Of a stretch of DNA of 64,000 nucleotides, positions 1-8,293 are shown in pieces (positions within the stretch are counted from its first letter, which is position 1; each line of letters begins with the position of its first letter). Source of the DNA: Qipengyuania sp. S6317L1. GTDB lineage: Bacteria > Pseudomonadota > Alphaproteobacteria > Sphingomonadales > Sphingomonadaceae. The notes beneath the pieces were generated by a model that saw nothing but the letters and a program-made list of their open reading frames with translations, made no database searches and was not told the DNA's origin. The DNA lies in the NCBI RefSeq assembly GCF_023015615.1, contig NZ_JALKAJ010000002.1:372001-436000 (forward strand). The letters are read 5' to 3'. The position numbers and the translations under genes were made by a program.

Positions 1-719
1 GCCCCCATCTGAATGGCTGCGGCGAGGTCCAGCTTGCCTTCATACAGCGCACGGCCTGTAATCACGCCTTCAATCCCGAGATGCGATTGGATCGAAAGGA
101 TGTGGATGTCGGAAATGCCTTTGACCCCGCCGCTGGCGATGACAGGAATGTCGACGCGCTGGGCAAGCTCCACTGTGGCGTCGATGTTGACGCCCTTGAG
201 CAGACCATCGCGGCCAATGTCGGTGAACAGCAGCGAGGCAACGCCTGCATCCTCAAACCGGCGCGCCAAGTCCACCACGGGCACATCGGAAACTTCTGCC
301 CAGCCTTCGGTTGCGACCATGCCGTCTTTCGCGTCGACCGCAACGACAATACCGCCTTCCCACTCGCGGGCCATTTCTTTCACGAATTCGGGGTCCTTGA
401 GAGCCGCTGAACCCATCACAACGCGGGCAACGCCAAGGTTGAACCAGCCCTCAACCGCCTTTGCATCGCGGATACCGCCGCCCAGTTGAACGTAGCCGGG
501 GAAGCGCTCGATGATGGCTTTGACCGCTTCGACATTGCGCCCCTCGCCCGCAAAACTGCCGTCGAGGTCGACCACGTGCAGATGCTCCGCGCCGGCCTCG
601 GCAAAGATCATCGCTTGAGCCGCCGGATCATCGCCATAGATGGTCGCGCGGTCCATATCGCCCTCGGCAAGGCGCACGACTTCGCCGCCTTTCAGGTCGA
701 TCGCTGGAAAGATAATCAT
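1..719 (-). CDS. hisA: HisA, ProFAR isomerase (3' end outside window)
   Basis: This enzyme isomerises the ProFAR aminoaldose to the aminoketose PRFAR, the fourth step of histidine synthesis, in the cytoplasm. The 239 residues present begin MIIFPAIDLKGG, with the catalytic Asp8 in the first strand. The second catalytic Asp lies in the TDIGRDG segment, and the phosphate-binding glycines in GGGIRD and IASGGVKG are visible. This is a complete-looking (beta/alpha)8 half-barrel family member of about 240-245 residues, so only a few codons are missing beyond position 1. The start ATG at 719-717 overlaps the hisH stop as ATGA, so the two are translationally coupled. The order hisB-hisH-hisA is a common bacterial arrangement. 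hisF would be expected just outside the window. Confidence 0.95.
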   Translation of the reverse strand, partial: MIIFPAIDLKGGEVVRLAEGDMDRATIYGDDPAAQAMIFAEAGAEHLHVVDLDGSFAGEGRNVEAVKAIIERFPGYVQLGGGIRDAKAVEGWFNLGVARVVMGSAALKDPEFVKEMAREWEGGIVVAVDAKDGMVATEGWAEVSDVPVVDLARRFEDAGVASLLFTDIGRDGLLKGVNIDATVELAQRVDIPVIASGGVKGISDIHILSIQSHLGIEGVITGRALYEGKLDLAAAIQMG

Positions 720-1342
720 GGCTTCCACTCCAAAAAGCGGGCGAGCGTTGCAAGGCCATAGGCCTGGCTCTTCTCGGGGTGATATTGAACGCCGCAGATA
801 TTGCCGCGTGAGACCGCCGCGACAAGCCCTTCTCCGTGATCGGTCAAGGCCGCGACGTGATAGGGATCGTCGGCGATAAAGTGGTAGGAGTGGAGGAAAT
901 ATGCCTCGCCCGCCTCGACCACTGCGTGATCCTTTTCATGGGGCATGAGCGCCACGTCGTTCCAGCCCATATGCGGCACCTTGATGCTTGGATCGTGCGG
1001 CGTGATCAGCTTTACCTCGCCCGGAATCCAGCCAAGGCCTTCGTGGACCCCGTGCTCAAGGCCACGGTCGGCGAGGAGTTGCATCCCTACACAAATGCCA
1101 AGGAAAGGCGCGCCGCCGTTCCGGACGCGTTCTTCGAGAGCCTCGACCATACCCGGCACCGCGCGCAGGCCATCGGCGCACGCCTTGAACGCGCCCACAC
1201 CGGGCAAAACGATGCGATCAGCCTTGCGCACTTCGTCAGCGTCAGCGGTGACAGTCACATCCGCGCCGACCGCCTTTAAAGCATTGTGCACCGAGTGGAG
1301 ATTGCCCGCGCCGTAGTCGATCAACGCAACCCGATTAGACAT
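716..1342 (-). CDS. hisH: HisH, glutamine amidotransferase subunit of IGP synthase
   Basis: HisH hydrolyses glutamine and channels ammonia to HisF for imidazole-glycerol-phosphate formation. The protein has 208 residues from an ATG at 1342 (MSNRVALIDYGAGN). An upstream in-frame start would add seven residues that do not belong to the family. The class-I amidotransferase nucleophile is Cys84 in GICVGMQLL, and the His-Glu pair is in QYHPEKSQ near the C-terminus. LIDYGAGN is the typical first strand and oxyanion region. It lies 92 bp downstream of hisB, and its stop overlaps the hisA start by four bases. Confidence 0.96.
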   Translation of the reverse strand: MSNRVALIDYGAGNLHSVHNALKAVGADVTVTADADEVRKADRIVLPGVGAFKACADGLRAVPGMVEALEERVRNGGAPFLGICVGMQLLADRGLEHGVHEGLGWIPGEVKLITPHDPSIKVPHMGWNDVALMPHEKDHAVVEAGEAYFLHSYHFIADDPYHVAALTDHGEGLVAAVSRGNICGVQYHPEKSQAYGLATLARFLEWKP

Positions 1343-1434
1343 GTTTGTTTTCCGCACGCCCATCCGGAAGCGCGTCCTCGCTAGACGGGCGGGCGGTCGC
1401 CCTTGCGGTTGCGATGCAACCGTCTGGCGTTTTC

Positions 1435-2064
1435 CTAACCACCAAGCTGCCCCTTTGTGCTCGGGATCGCGCTGCCCTTCCTCGCATCGCGTTCGACCGC
1501 AATGCGCATGGCGCGGGCAAAGCCTTTATAGAGGCTTTCGCAAATATGGTGGTTGTTGGTGCCGTAAAGCAGCTCCAAGTGCAGCGTCAGCCCGGCTGAT
1601 TGTGCAACACTTTCAAACCAGTGCTGGATCAGTTCGGTGTCCCATTCGCCCAGCTTTTCCTGAGAGAACCTGGCATTCCAGACGCAATAAGGCCGCCCGG
1701 AAATGTCCAGGGCCACACGGCTCAGTGTTTCATCCATGGGCGAATACGCGCTGCCGTAACGGCCAATCCCCGCTTTGTCGCCCAGCGCCTCAGTGAGCGC
1801 CTGCCCCAAGGCAATCGCGCTGTCTTCGGTCGTGTGGTGTTGATCGACGTGCAGATCGCCCTCGACCTTCATCGTCACATCAATAAGCGAGTGCTTCGAA
1901 AATTGCTCAACCATATGATCGAGAAAGCCAATCCCGGTGGACACATCGTAAGTGCCCGTTCCATCGAGATTGACCTCGATCAGGATTGAGGTTTCAGCGG
2001 TTTTCCGCTCGATCCGGCCCGTACGAGACCCGGTGCCCGGCGATGATGGTGATGCATTGCTCAT
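1435..2064 (-). CDS. hisB: HisB, imidazoleglycerol-phosphate dehydratase
   Basis: This Mn-dependent enzyme dehydrates imidazole glycerol phosphate to imidazole acetol phosphate. The protein has 209 residues from an ATG at 2064; a TTG nine bases upstream is in frame but less likely. The family's metal-binding histidine clusters are visible: GFLDHM, the HHTTED block, and the second repeat around YSPMDETL. The protein is monofunctional, without the phosphatase domain of enterobacterial HisB, as expected in alphaproteobacteria. The first 20 residues are Ser/Pro-rich and likely disordered. It is the first gene of the his operon seen here and diverges from sspB across about 140 bp. Confidence 0.96.
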   Translation of the reverse strand: MSNASPSSPGTGSRTGRIERKTAETSILIEVNLDGTGTYDVSTGIGFLDHMVEQFSKHSLIDVTMKVEGDLHVDQHHTTEDSAIALGQALTEALGDKAGIGRYGSAYSPMDETLSRVALDISGRPYCVWNARFSQEKLGEWDTELIQHWFESVAQSAGLTLHLELLYGTNNHHICESLYKGFARAMRIAVERDARKGSAIPSTKGQLGG

Positions 2065-2207
2065 GGGATGCAAGCCTATAGACGCCGCCGCCTCTCATGC
2101 AAGCACCCGCGCAAGCGCAAATTGGCCCGCCTGCCCCCTTTGCGCTCACAATTCTCGCACGAAACGCTTGACCAAGGCGGCGCGTCTCGCCACCACTATT
2201 CAACGTG

Positions 2208-2714
2208 ATGACCGAAGACACCCCCGATAGCCTCATTCCCTACGACGAAATCGTGCAAGAAGCGCTGCGCGCCGTGGTTGGCCGTGTGCTTGGCGAGATT
2301 GAGCGCGGGGGAAGCGAACTGCCGGGCAATCACCACTTCTACATCACGTTCAAGACCGGCGCTGCCGACGTCTCGATCCCCGATCACCTGCACGAGCGGT
2401 TCCCGGACGAGATGACGATCGTCTTGCAAAACAAGTTTTCCGACCTCGAAGTGCGTGAAGACGGTTTCAGCGTGCGCCTGTCCTTCAACCAGATCCCGGC
2501 AACGCTCAGCATCCCGTTCGCCGCAATCACCGCTTTTGTTGACCCTGCGGTGGACTTCGGCCTCCAATTCCAGGCTTCTGTTCCTGAACTCGAACCCGAA
2601 GAGCACGATGCGGCGCAAAATGACGCTGACAGGGACAGTGATGCTGATCGCGCCGCAACCGAGGCTGAAGATGGCTCGAATGTTGTGACCGTGGATTTTG
2701 GCCGCAAGAAATAG
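2208..2714 (+). CDS. sspB: SspB-type ClpXP adaptor (alphaproteobacterial form)
   Basis: SspB tethers ssrA-tagged and other substrates to the ClpXP protease. The 168-residue protein has the compact substrate-binding domain in residues 1-125 (IPYDEIVQEALRAVV, then NHHFYITF and the VLQNKFSDLEV strand). An acidic, Ala-rich linker follows (about 130-155). A short C-terminal tail, NVVTVDFGRKK, matches the ClpX-binding module at the end of SspB proteins. A GTG directly precedes the ATG in frame; I use the ATG. It diverges from hisB and is followed 41 bp later by a small unknown gene. Confidence 0.9.
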   Translation: MTEDTPDSLIPYDEIVQEALRAVVGRVLGEIERGGSELPGNHHFYITFKTGAADVSIPDHLHERFPDEMTIVLQNKFSDLEVREDGFSVRLSFNQIPATLSIPFAAITAFVDPAVDFGLQFQASVPELEPEEHDAAQNDADRDSDADRAATEAEDGSNVVTVDFGRKK

Positions 2715-2755
2715 CCCGCATGGAACCTTTCCGCCCCATTGCGGATATATAAACC

Positions 2756-3121
2756 ATGACGGAAAAGCGAACCAAACCAGTAAAGCGCGCGCTCAAGCCG
2801 CTGGCGACATCCGCGGCCAATATTGCCTTGGTCGAAATCGTGCTTCGCGCGATCAGCTATCGTTTGCGCGACAAGGTCGACCGCGAGATGGTCGAAGCCG
2901 CCAATGAAAAGCGGGATAGCGGCGAGGAGAAGCTGAGCGACGGGCATTCGCTCCTCACGTCAATCGGACTCTACAGCGCAGGCAAGCTCGCATCGAAATC
3001 GCCCGCTGGCCTTGGCCTTGTGGCAGGAGGGCTGGCCCTCAAAACGCTTTACGACCGCGGCAAAGCGAAACGCGAAGCTCGCGCAAAAGCACTGCTCGAA
3101 GACGGGCGCGAACTACACTAG
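2756..3121 (+). CDS. Small conserved-looking protein of unknown function
   Basis: The 121-residue product is not recognised. It is basic at the N-terminus (MTEKRTKPVKRALKP) and has a helical, charged middle (residues 28-60). A Gly/Ala/Leu-rich stretch, roughly residues 75-95 (GLGLVAGGLALKTLYDRG), could pack against or insert into a membrane. A basic-acidic tail ends the protein. It lies between sspB (41 bp upstream) and gmk (39 bp downstream) on the same strand and is probably co-transcribed. The codon pattern is like that of its neighbours, so I treat it as a real gene. Confidence 0.7.
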   Translation: MTEKRTKPVKRALKPLATSAANIALVEIVLRAISYRLRDKVDREMVEAANEKRDSGEEKLSDGHSLLTSIGLYSAGKLASKSPAGLGLVAGGLALKTLYDRGKAKREARAKALLEDGRELH

Positions 3122-3160
3122 CACTTGATTTCGAGGCCGCTTCATGTGCAACGACCACGC

Positions 3161-3823
3161 ATGAGCGCAGATACAAGCAACACTCAATCCACCGATAAGC
3201 TCGCCCGGCGGGGCCTTTTGTTCATCCTTTCCTCACCCTCGGGCGCGGGAAAGACGACCTTGTCGCGCAAATTGCTTGCCCAGGACGAGGACATTCAATT
3301 GTCCGTCTCCGCCACCACCCGCCCTCCCCGCCCCGGAGAGGTTGATGGCAAGGATTATTACTTCGTATCCGACGCCGAATTTGATCGCATGATCGAAGAA
3401 GACGACTTTTACGAATGGGCGCCGGTGTTCGACAACCGATATGGCACGCCCAAGGGCGCGATCCGCAAAGGTTTGAAAGAGGGGCAGGATTACCTCTTCG
3501 ACATCGATTGGCAGGGCACGCAGCAATTGAAGCAGAAGGACGATCAGGACGTCGTCACGGTCTTTGTCCTCCCGCCCAGCCTCAAAGAGCTGCGTCGCCG
3601 CCTTGAAAACCGCGCGCAGGATTCAGCCGAGGTCATCGATGGCCGGATGGAGCGCGCCCGCGACGAAATCAGCCACTGGGCCGAATATGACTACGTTGTA
3701 GTCAACGACGATATGCAAAGCTGCTTTGATCAGGTTTGCGAGATCCTGCATGCCGAACGGATGCGCAGGAAACGGCAGACGGGGCTTATTCCGTTCGTGC
3801 GCGAATTGATGGGTTACGATTGA
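3161..3823 (+). CDS. gmk: Guanylate kinase
   Basis: Gmk phosphorylates GMP to GDP with ATP, an essential step of guanine nucleotide salvage and synthesis. The 220-residue protein starts at the ATG at 3161; a TTG frame extension upstream adds 12 unlikely residues. The P-loop SSPSGAGKTTL places Lys31 at the phosphate site. The GMP-binding segment follows (TTRPPRPGEVDGKDYYF), then YGTPKGAI, and the lid arginines in LKELRRRLENR. Length is normal for the family. It is the last gene of the sspB cluster and is followed 84 bp later by a strong terminator. Confidence 0.97.
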   Translation: MSADTSNTQSTDKLARRGLLFILSSPSGAGKTTLSRKLLAQDEDIQLSVSATTRPPRPGEVDGKDYYFVSDAEFDRMIEEDDFYEWAPVFDNRYGTPKGAIRKGLKEGQDYLFDIDWQGTQQLKQKDDQDVVTVFVLPPSLKELRRRLENRAQDSAEVIDGRMERARDEISHWAEYDYVVVNDDMQSCFDQVCEILHAERMRRKRQTGLIPFVRELMGYD

Positions 3824-3906
3824 GGCAGCGGGCGCTCTCGTCCTCAACCCGCAAGCTTCGCGCAAGGCGGCGGGCGCGTAAATAGCTGTCAGGTTAGGCC
3901 CGCAAC

Positions 3907-3933
3907 AAAAAAGCCCGGAAATCCGGGCTTTTT
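3907..3933. terminator. Rho-independent terminator, probably bidirectional
   Basis: An 8-11 bp stem (AAAAAGCCCGG pairing with CCGGGCTTTTT) with a 4-base loop AAAT is flanked by A-tract and T-tract. It can therefore terminate gmk on the plus strand and the convergent SDR gene (3976-4782) on the minus strand. Confidence 0.92.
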
Positions 3934-3975
3934 CATTGGTTTGATCTCGTATCTGACCGATAGTCGTGTCAGGTT

Positions 3976-4782
3976 TTAGTCACCTGACGGATCGACAAAA
4001 TTGCCAGCACCCACATTGGCGTTCACCACGCCGCCGTCGATCGCGATGGTGGTGCCGACGACGTAATCGCCTGCACGGCTGAGCAGGTAGATCGCGCCGC
4101 CTGCCATATCCATCGTGTCGCCAACGCGCTTTGACGGGATGCCGCGTTCGACCATGTCTTGATTGTCGCGCGCTGCCTTGTTCATGTCGCTTGGGAAAGC
4201 GCCCGGACCGATGCCGTTGACGATGATATTGTCGTTCACGAGTTCAGCCGCCATCCGGCGCGTCAGGTGGATAAGGCCAGCCTTCGACGCTTGATAAGGG
4301 TAGGTCGGCCACGGATTGGTTTTCATCCCGTCAATCGAGGCGATCATCAGGACCTTCGCAGGGCGCTCTGGCGTTCCGGCGGCTTTCAGAAGACCGTGCA
4401 GTTTCTGCGTCAGGAAGAACGGCGTCTTGACGTTCAGATCCATTGTGCGGTGCCAGCCCGCTTCGCTGAATTCGGTGAAGGGTTCGCCCCAGGCAGCGCC
4501 TGCATTGTTGACGAGGATGTCGAGCTTGTCTTCGCGCGATGCGATTTCATCTGCGAGCGCCTGAATACCGTCCATCTGGCTAAGATCTGCAACCAGACCG
4601 ATGACCTTGTCGCCAAGCTCGGCGGTGGTTGCATCGACCTGTTCTTTCTTGCGCGCGCAGATGTACACGCGCTCTGCGCCGGCTGCGAGGAGCCCTTCGA
4701 CGATCATTTTGCCGATGCCGCGTGAACCGCCCGTGACAAGAGCAACGCGCCCTTCGAGGCTGAATAGTGAATTGATATCCAT
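3976..4782 (-). CDS. Short-chain dehydrogenase/reductase
   Basis: This is a classical SDR of 268 residues, an NAD(P)-dependent oxidoreductase. The cofactor loop TGGSRGIG is at residues 17-24. NNAG is present, and the catalytic Ser (IASIDG) and Tyr-x3-Lys (YQASK) are in place. The C-terminal tail NANVGAGNFVDPSGD is longer than in FabG. It lies 15 bp downstream of an acyl-CoA dehydrogenase gene on the same strand, so it likely serves beta-oxidation or degradation of a lipid, steroid-like or terpenoid acyl-CoA. The exact substrate cannot be read from the sequence. Confidence 0.88.
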   Translation of the reverse strand: MDINSLFSLEGRVALVTGGSRGIGKMIVEGLLAAGAERVYICARKKEQVDATTAELGDKVIGLVADLSQMDGIQALADEIASREDKLDILVNNAGAAWGEPFTEFSEAGWHRTMDLNVKTPFFLTQKLHGLLKAAGTPERPAKVLMIASIDGMKTNPWPTYPYQASKAGLIHLTRRMAAELVNDNIIVNGIGPGAFPSDMNKAARDNQDMVERGIPSKRVGDTMDMAGGAIYLLSRAGDYVVGTTIAIDGGVVNANVGAGNFVDPSGD

Positions 4783-4797
4783 GTGAAATTCTCTCTT

Positions 4798-5937
4798 TTA
4801 ATAACCGCTAAGCTGCGCCACGCGGTTGGCGTGGAAATAGGCATCGCCGAGGAACTCGGCGAGAGCGCGGTCGCGTTTCATGTAAAGGCCGATGTCATAT
4901 TCGTCGGTCATGCCAATCCCGCCATGCATCTGGACGCCTTCCTTGACCGCGAGACCGCAGGCCTTGGCGACTTTGGACTTGGCGACCGAGGTCATCAGGT
5001 CAGCAGACGGTGCACCTTCGTCGAGCAATTGCTGCGCCTTGATCGTTGCAGCGCGGGCGATTTCAACCTCGGAATAGAGGTGCGCAGCGCGATGTTGAAG
5101 CGCCTGGAACTCTCCGATCAGTTTGCCGAACTGCTTGCGCTGTTTGAGGTAATCGACGGTCATGTCCATCGCGCCAGAGGCAACGCCTACCCCTTCGGCA
5201 GCTGCGCCTACACGGCCAGCGGCAAGCATGGCGTTCAATACTTCGCGCCCGCCATCGACTTCGCCAATGACCGCATCGCCATCAAGCTCGACCCCGTCGA
5301 ATTTGATGTGGCTCGCCATCGAACTGTCGACGAGGCGAACCGGGTCCTGGGTCATGCCGCCAGCGTCCTTTGGAACGGCGAAGAGGGTAATGCCATCCTC
5401 ATCCTCGTCCGACCCGCTGGTGCGCGCGGCCACCACGATCATGTCCGAGCTTGCGCCCTGGATTACGAAGCTTTTGGACCCGGAAAGCTTGAAGCCATTG
5501 CCTGACCTTTCGGCACGCGTGCTGATGCGGCTTGGGCGGTGTTTCGCGGTTTCGTCAATCGCGACCGCGAAAACGCTTTCGCCTTCGATAAGGCCGGGCA
5601 GATACCGTCCCTTGAGGTCGGACGACGCATGGCCAAGAGCCGTAGCCGCCAGAACGCTGGAAGTAAGGAACGGCGATGGCGTCAGATTGCGACCGATTTC
5701 TTCAAGCACGATGCCCGCTTCGACATGGCCCATGCCAAGCCCGCCATCGTCTTCGGAAACAAGCATTCCGGTAAAGCCCATCTCGGCCATCTGCTTCCAC
5801 AGCGCGTGGCCGAAACCGTCTTTGCAATTGCGGTCGCGCCAATGGCGCAACTGTTTGGAAATGTTACCTTCTTCGGCCATGAAACCGGAGGCGCTGTCGG
5901 CGAGCATCGCCTGATCTTCGTCGTGAAACAAAGGCAT
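4798..5937 (-). CDS. Acyl-CoA dehydrogenase, small-subunit type
   Basis: This is a 379-residue FAD-dependent acyl-CoA dehydrogenase. The N-terminal helical domain (FHDEDQAMLADSASGFM), the central beta domain and the C-terminal four-helix region with KQRKQFGKLIGEFQALQHR are all present. The C-terminal segment reads HGGIGMTDEYDIGLYMKRDRA and lacks the EGT-type motif that carries the catalytic glutamate in MCAD-like enzymes. Family knowledge: in alpha2-beta2 heteromeric ACADs (for example the mycobacterial sterol enzymes) one subunit lacks this base. Its neighbour 6031-7224 has the motif, so the two may form one heteromer (inference). Confidence 0.9.
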   Translation of the reverse strand: MPLFHDEDQAMLADSASGFMAEEGNISKQLRHWRDRNCKDGFGHALWKQMAEMGFTGMLVSEDDGGLGMGHVEAGIVLEEIGRNLTPSPFLTSSVLAATALGHASSDLKGRYLPGLIEGESVFAVAIDETAKHRPSRISTRAERSGNGFKLSGSKSFVIQGASSDMIVVAARTSGSDEDEDGITLFAVPKDAGGMTQDPVRLVDSSMASHIKFDGVELDGDAVIGEVDGGREVLNAMLAAGRVGAAAEGVGVASGAMDMTVDYLKQRKQFGKLIGEFQALQHRAAHLYSEVEIARAATIKAQQLLDEGAPSADLMTSVAKSKVAKACGLAVKEGVQMHGGIGMTDEYDIGLYMKRDRALAEFLGDAYFHANRVAQLSGY

Positions 5938-6030
5938 AATCTATTCTCCCAAACCCCGCTCCTCTGGCTTGAATGCCACGAGGAACAGGGTGTCCAATTC
6001 GTATTCGCTTGTGAGTATCAGCCGCGCCTA

Positions 6031-7224
6031 TTATCCACCGGGCAGCTCAAGGATGCGCTTGGAAATGACGTTGAGCATCACTTCCGAAGTGCCCCCTTCA
6101 ATCGAGTTGGCCTTGGTGCGAAGCCAGTCGCGTGGAGCCTTGCCGCCGCGGGTTTCCTCGCTTTCCCACTCGAGGCTGCGCGAACCGCCTGCACTCATCA
6201 TAAGTTCATGGCGGCGCTTGTTAATTTCGGTGCCGACATATTTCATCATATTGGGCTGTGCCGGATGACCTTTGCCCGCTTTCATCTCGTCCATGAACTT
6301 TTCAGCCATGGCGGTAAAGGCAAGCGCATCCACATCGAACAGCGCCATTTCGCTGCGCAGAATGGGGTCGATTTCATCCCCGTTCTTGGCCGCGTGGCGC
6401 GTCATGGCCGTGCCGATGGCGGTCAGGCGATCACCGCCACCCATGCCCGAAATCATCTCGCGTTCGTGGCCGAGCAGGTATTTCGCCACATCCCAGCCAC
6501 GGTTAATCTCGCCAACATAACCCGGGCAATCCTCGCCATAGCTCTTGGGCACTTCGACATTGTCCATGAAGGTTTCACAAAACGGGCTGTTTCCGCTGAT
6601 CAGGAGAATCGGTTTTGTCGAAACACCCTCGCCCGCCATGTCGAACAGCATGAAGGTGATGCCCTTGTATTTGTCTTCCTTATTGGTGCGCACCAGGCAG
6701 AAGATCCAATCGGCCTTGTCGGCATAGGACGTCCAGATTTTCTGGCCGTTCACGACCCAATGATCGCCCTTGTCCTCGCCATAAGTCTGCATCGAGACAA
6801 GATCGGAGCCGCTGCCGGGCTCGGAATATCCCTGACACCAGCGGATTTCACCGCGAGCGATTTCGTTGAGGAACCGCTGTTTCTGACCCTCGGTACCGAA
6901 TTTCAGAAGCGCCGGGCCAAGCATCCAGATGCCAAACGAGCTGAGTGGGGGACGCGCGCCGATTGCCGCCATTTCCTGACGCAGGATTTTTGCCTCAGCC
7001 GCAGAAAGACCAGCGCCGCCGTATTCCTTGGGCCATGACGGAACAGTATAACCCTTGTCGCGGGCGGCTTCGAACCATGCTTTTTGCGCATCGTTCTTGA
7101 ACGTGGCGTTGCGGCCACCCCAATACACATCGTCGTCCTCGCGAACGGGTTGGCGCATTTCTTCGGGGCAGTTCGCCTCGAGCCATTCACGGGTCTCTGC
7201 GCGAAACTTTTCAAGATCGGACAC
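6031..7224 (-). CDS. Acyl-CoA dehydrogenase, large-subunit type
   Basis: This 397-residue FAD-dependent acyl-CoA dehydrogenase begins MSDLEKFRAETREWLEANCP. It has the FAD/substrate segment CQGYSEPGSGSDLVS followed by WVVNGQKIWTSYA. The C-terminal motif is NSIEGGTSEVMLN, which holds the likely catalytic glutamate. It lies 93 bp upstream of the second dehydrogenase and the SDR on the same strand, forming an ACAD-ACAD-SDR operon. The promoter should lie in the 187-bp divergent region shared with the SDR at 7412. Confidence 0.92.
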   Translation of the reverse strand: MSDLEKFRAETREWLEANCPEEMRQPVREDDDVYWGGRNATFKNDAQKAWFEAARDKGYTVPSWPKEYGGAGLSAAEAKILRQEMAAIGARPPLSSFGIWMLGPALLKFGTEGQKQRFLNEIARGEIRWCQGYSEPGSGSDLVSMQTYGEDKGDHWVVNGQKIWTSYADKADWIFCLVRTNKEDKYKGITFMLFDMAGEGVSTKPILLISGNSPFCETFMDNVEVPKSYGEDCPGYVGEINRGWDVAKYLLGHEREMISGMGGGDRLTAIGTAMTRHAAKNGDEIDPILRSEMALFDVDALAFTAMAEKFMDEMKAGKGHPAQPNMMKYVGTEINKRRHELMMSAGGSRSLEWESEETRGGKAPRDWLRTKANSIEGGTSEVMLNVISKRILELPGG

Positions 7225-7352
7225 TTGCCGACTCCTCTCTCTTTGAATCTCAAGTTGACGCTTACGTTATCGTCATTTGTGCGCTGGCTGCAAGCACCCT
7301 TGAACCCGAAATTTTAAAGATACAGTATGCCGTAGCGTCAGTGTCAGCGGCG

Positions 7353-7380
7353 TTGACGACCCGCCGCTTGCCGTTAGGTT
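7353..7380 (+). promoter_or_regulatory. Candidate sigma-70-type promoter upstream of SDR gene
   Basis: TTGACG (7353-7358) and TAGGTT (7375-7380) are separated by 16 bp and sit 31 bp upstream of the ATG at 7412. The -35 box is near consensus and the -10 is weak. A similar TTGACA-N16-TAGGAG lies before the LOG gene at 38099. An RBS-like GAGAGAGGAAAC follows. Confidence 0.4.
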
Positions 7381-7411
7381 GCAAATCGAGATTGAGAGAG
7401 GAAACGGGATC

Positions 7412-8293
7412 ATGCGATTCTCAGGGAGAACCGTAATTGTCACCGGCGCTGCGTCGGGGATCGGTGCTGAGACAGCGAGGCTTTTCGCCCGCGAAGGGGC
7501 AACCGTCTTTGCCAGCGACATCGACGATGATGGCGGCGCGCGGCTGGCGGCTGAAACACAAGGCGATGTCCGGTTTGTTCATTGCGATGTGACCGATACG
7601 GCCTCGATCAAGGCATTGATGGACCATGCCGCTGCTGAAACAGGCGGGATTGATGTCGTCTTCAACAATGCGGCGGCTGGCGGGGCGCTGGCGCCGATTG
7701 ACGAGATCGAGCCCAGTGAATGGGACGGGACGATGGACCTCGTCCTTCGTTCTGTTGCCTTTGGTATCCGCTATGCCGTCCCGCATATGAAGGGGCGCCG
7801 GGGCGCATCGATTGTCAATGTTTCAAGCGTTGCAGCCGTTGGCCCGGGGTATTCCCCCACCGCCTATGCCGTTGCCAAGGCGGGCGTCCTGCACCTTACC
7901 AAATGCGCAGCCGCCGACCTTGCCCGGCACGATATCCGCGTGAACGCGATCCAGCCGGGCTTCATCAACACAAATATCTTCACCTCTTCAATCGAAGTGC
8001 CTGAAGAGATGAAGGAAATGGCCAAGGCCGTCATTGCCCAGCAATCCGCCAACGCACAGCCGGTCAAGCGCGGCGGACAGCCTGCCGATATTGCGGAGGC
8101 CGTGGCCTATCTTGCCAGCGATGCAGCGGGCTTTGTGACTGGCACATCGCTGGTCGTGGATGGCGGCATCACAATCGGACCGCGCCATTCGTGGGACCCG
8201 GAAGAAGAAACGCTGTTTGCAGGGCTTCAGAAGATGCAAGAGGAAGCCGAGGCGGCGGCGGCGGGTTCACCCGCTGGAAGCGCCGCAAGCTGA
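7412..8293 (+). CDS. Short-chain dehydrogenase/reductase
   Basis: This 293-residue classical SDR starts MRFSGRTVIVTGAASGIG, preceded by a purine-rich RBS. It has the TGAASGIG cofactor loop, an Asp after the second strand (ASDIDDDGG) suggesting NAD preference, NNAAAGG in place of NNAG, and YAVAKAG carrying the Tyr-x3-Lys pair. The C-terminal 40 residues are an Ala/Glu-rich extension beyond the usual end. The stop overlaps the start of the transporter gene by one base (TGATG), so the two are coupled. The likely role is oxidation or reduction of a hydroxylated lipid or terpenoid substrate moved by that transporter (inference). Confidence 0.88.
   Translation: MRFSGRTVIVTGAASGIGAETARLFAREGATVFASDIDDDGGARLAAETQGDVRFVHCDVTDTASIKALMDHAAAETGGIDVVFNNAAAGGALAPIDEIEPSEWDGTMDLVLRSVAFGIRYAVPHMKGRRGASIVNVSSVAAVGPGYSPTAYAVAKAGVLHLTKCAAADLARHDIRVNAIQPGFINTNIFTSSIEVPEEMKEMAKAVIAQQSANAQPVKRGGQPADIAEAVAYLASDAAGFVTGTSLVVDGGITIGPRHSWDPEEETLFAGLQKMQEEAEAAAAGSPAGSAAS

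Noticed and set aside
5539..7038. A 499-codon open frame on the plus strand opposite the two acyl-CoA dehydrogenase genes.
   Set aside because: It spans two well-supported minus-strand genes and the gap between them; its sequence has no family features. Long antisense frames are common at this GC content.
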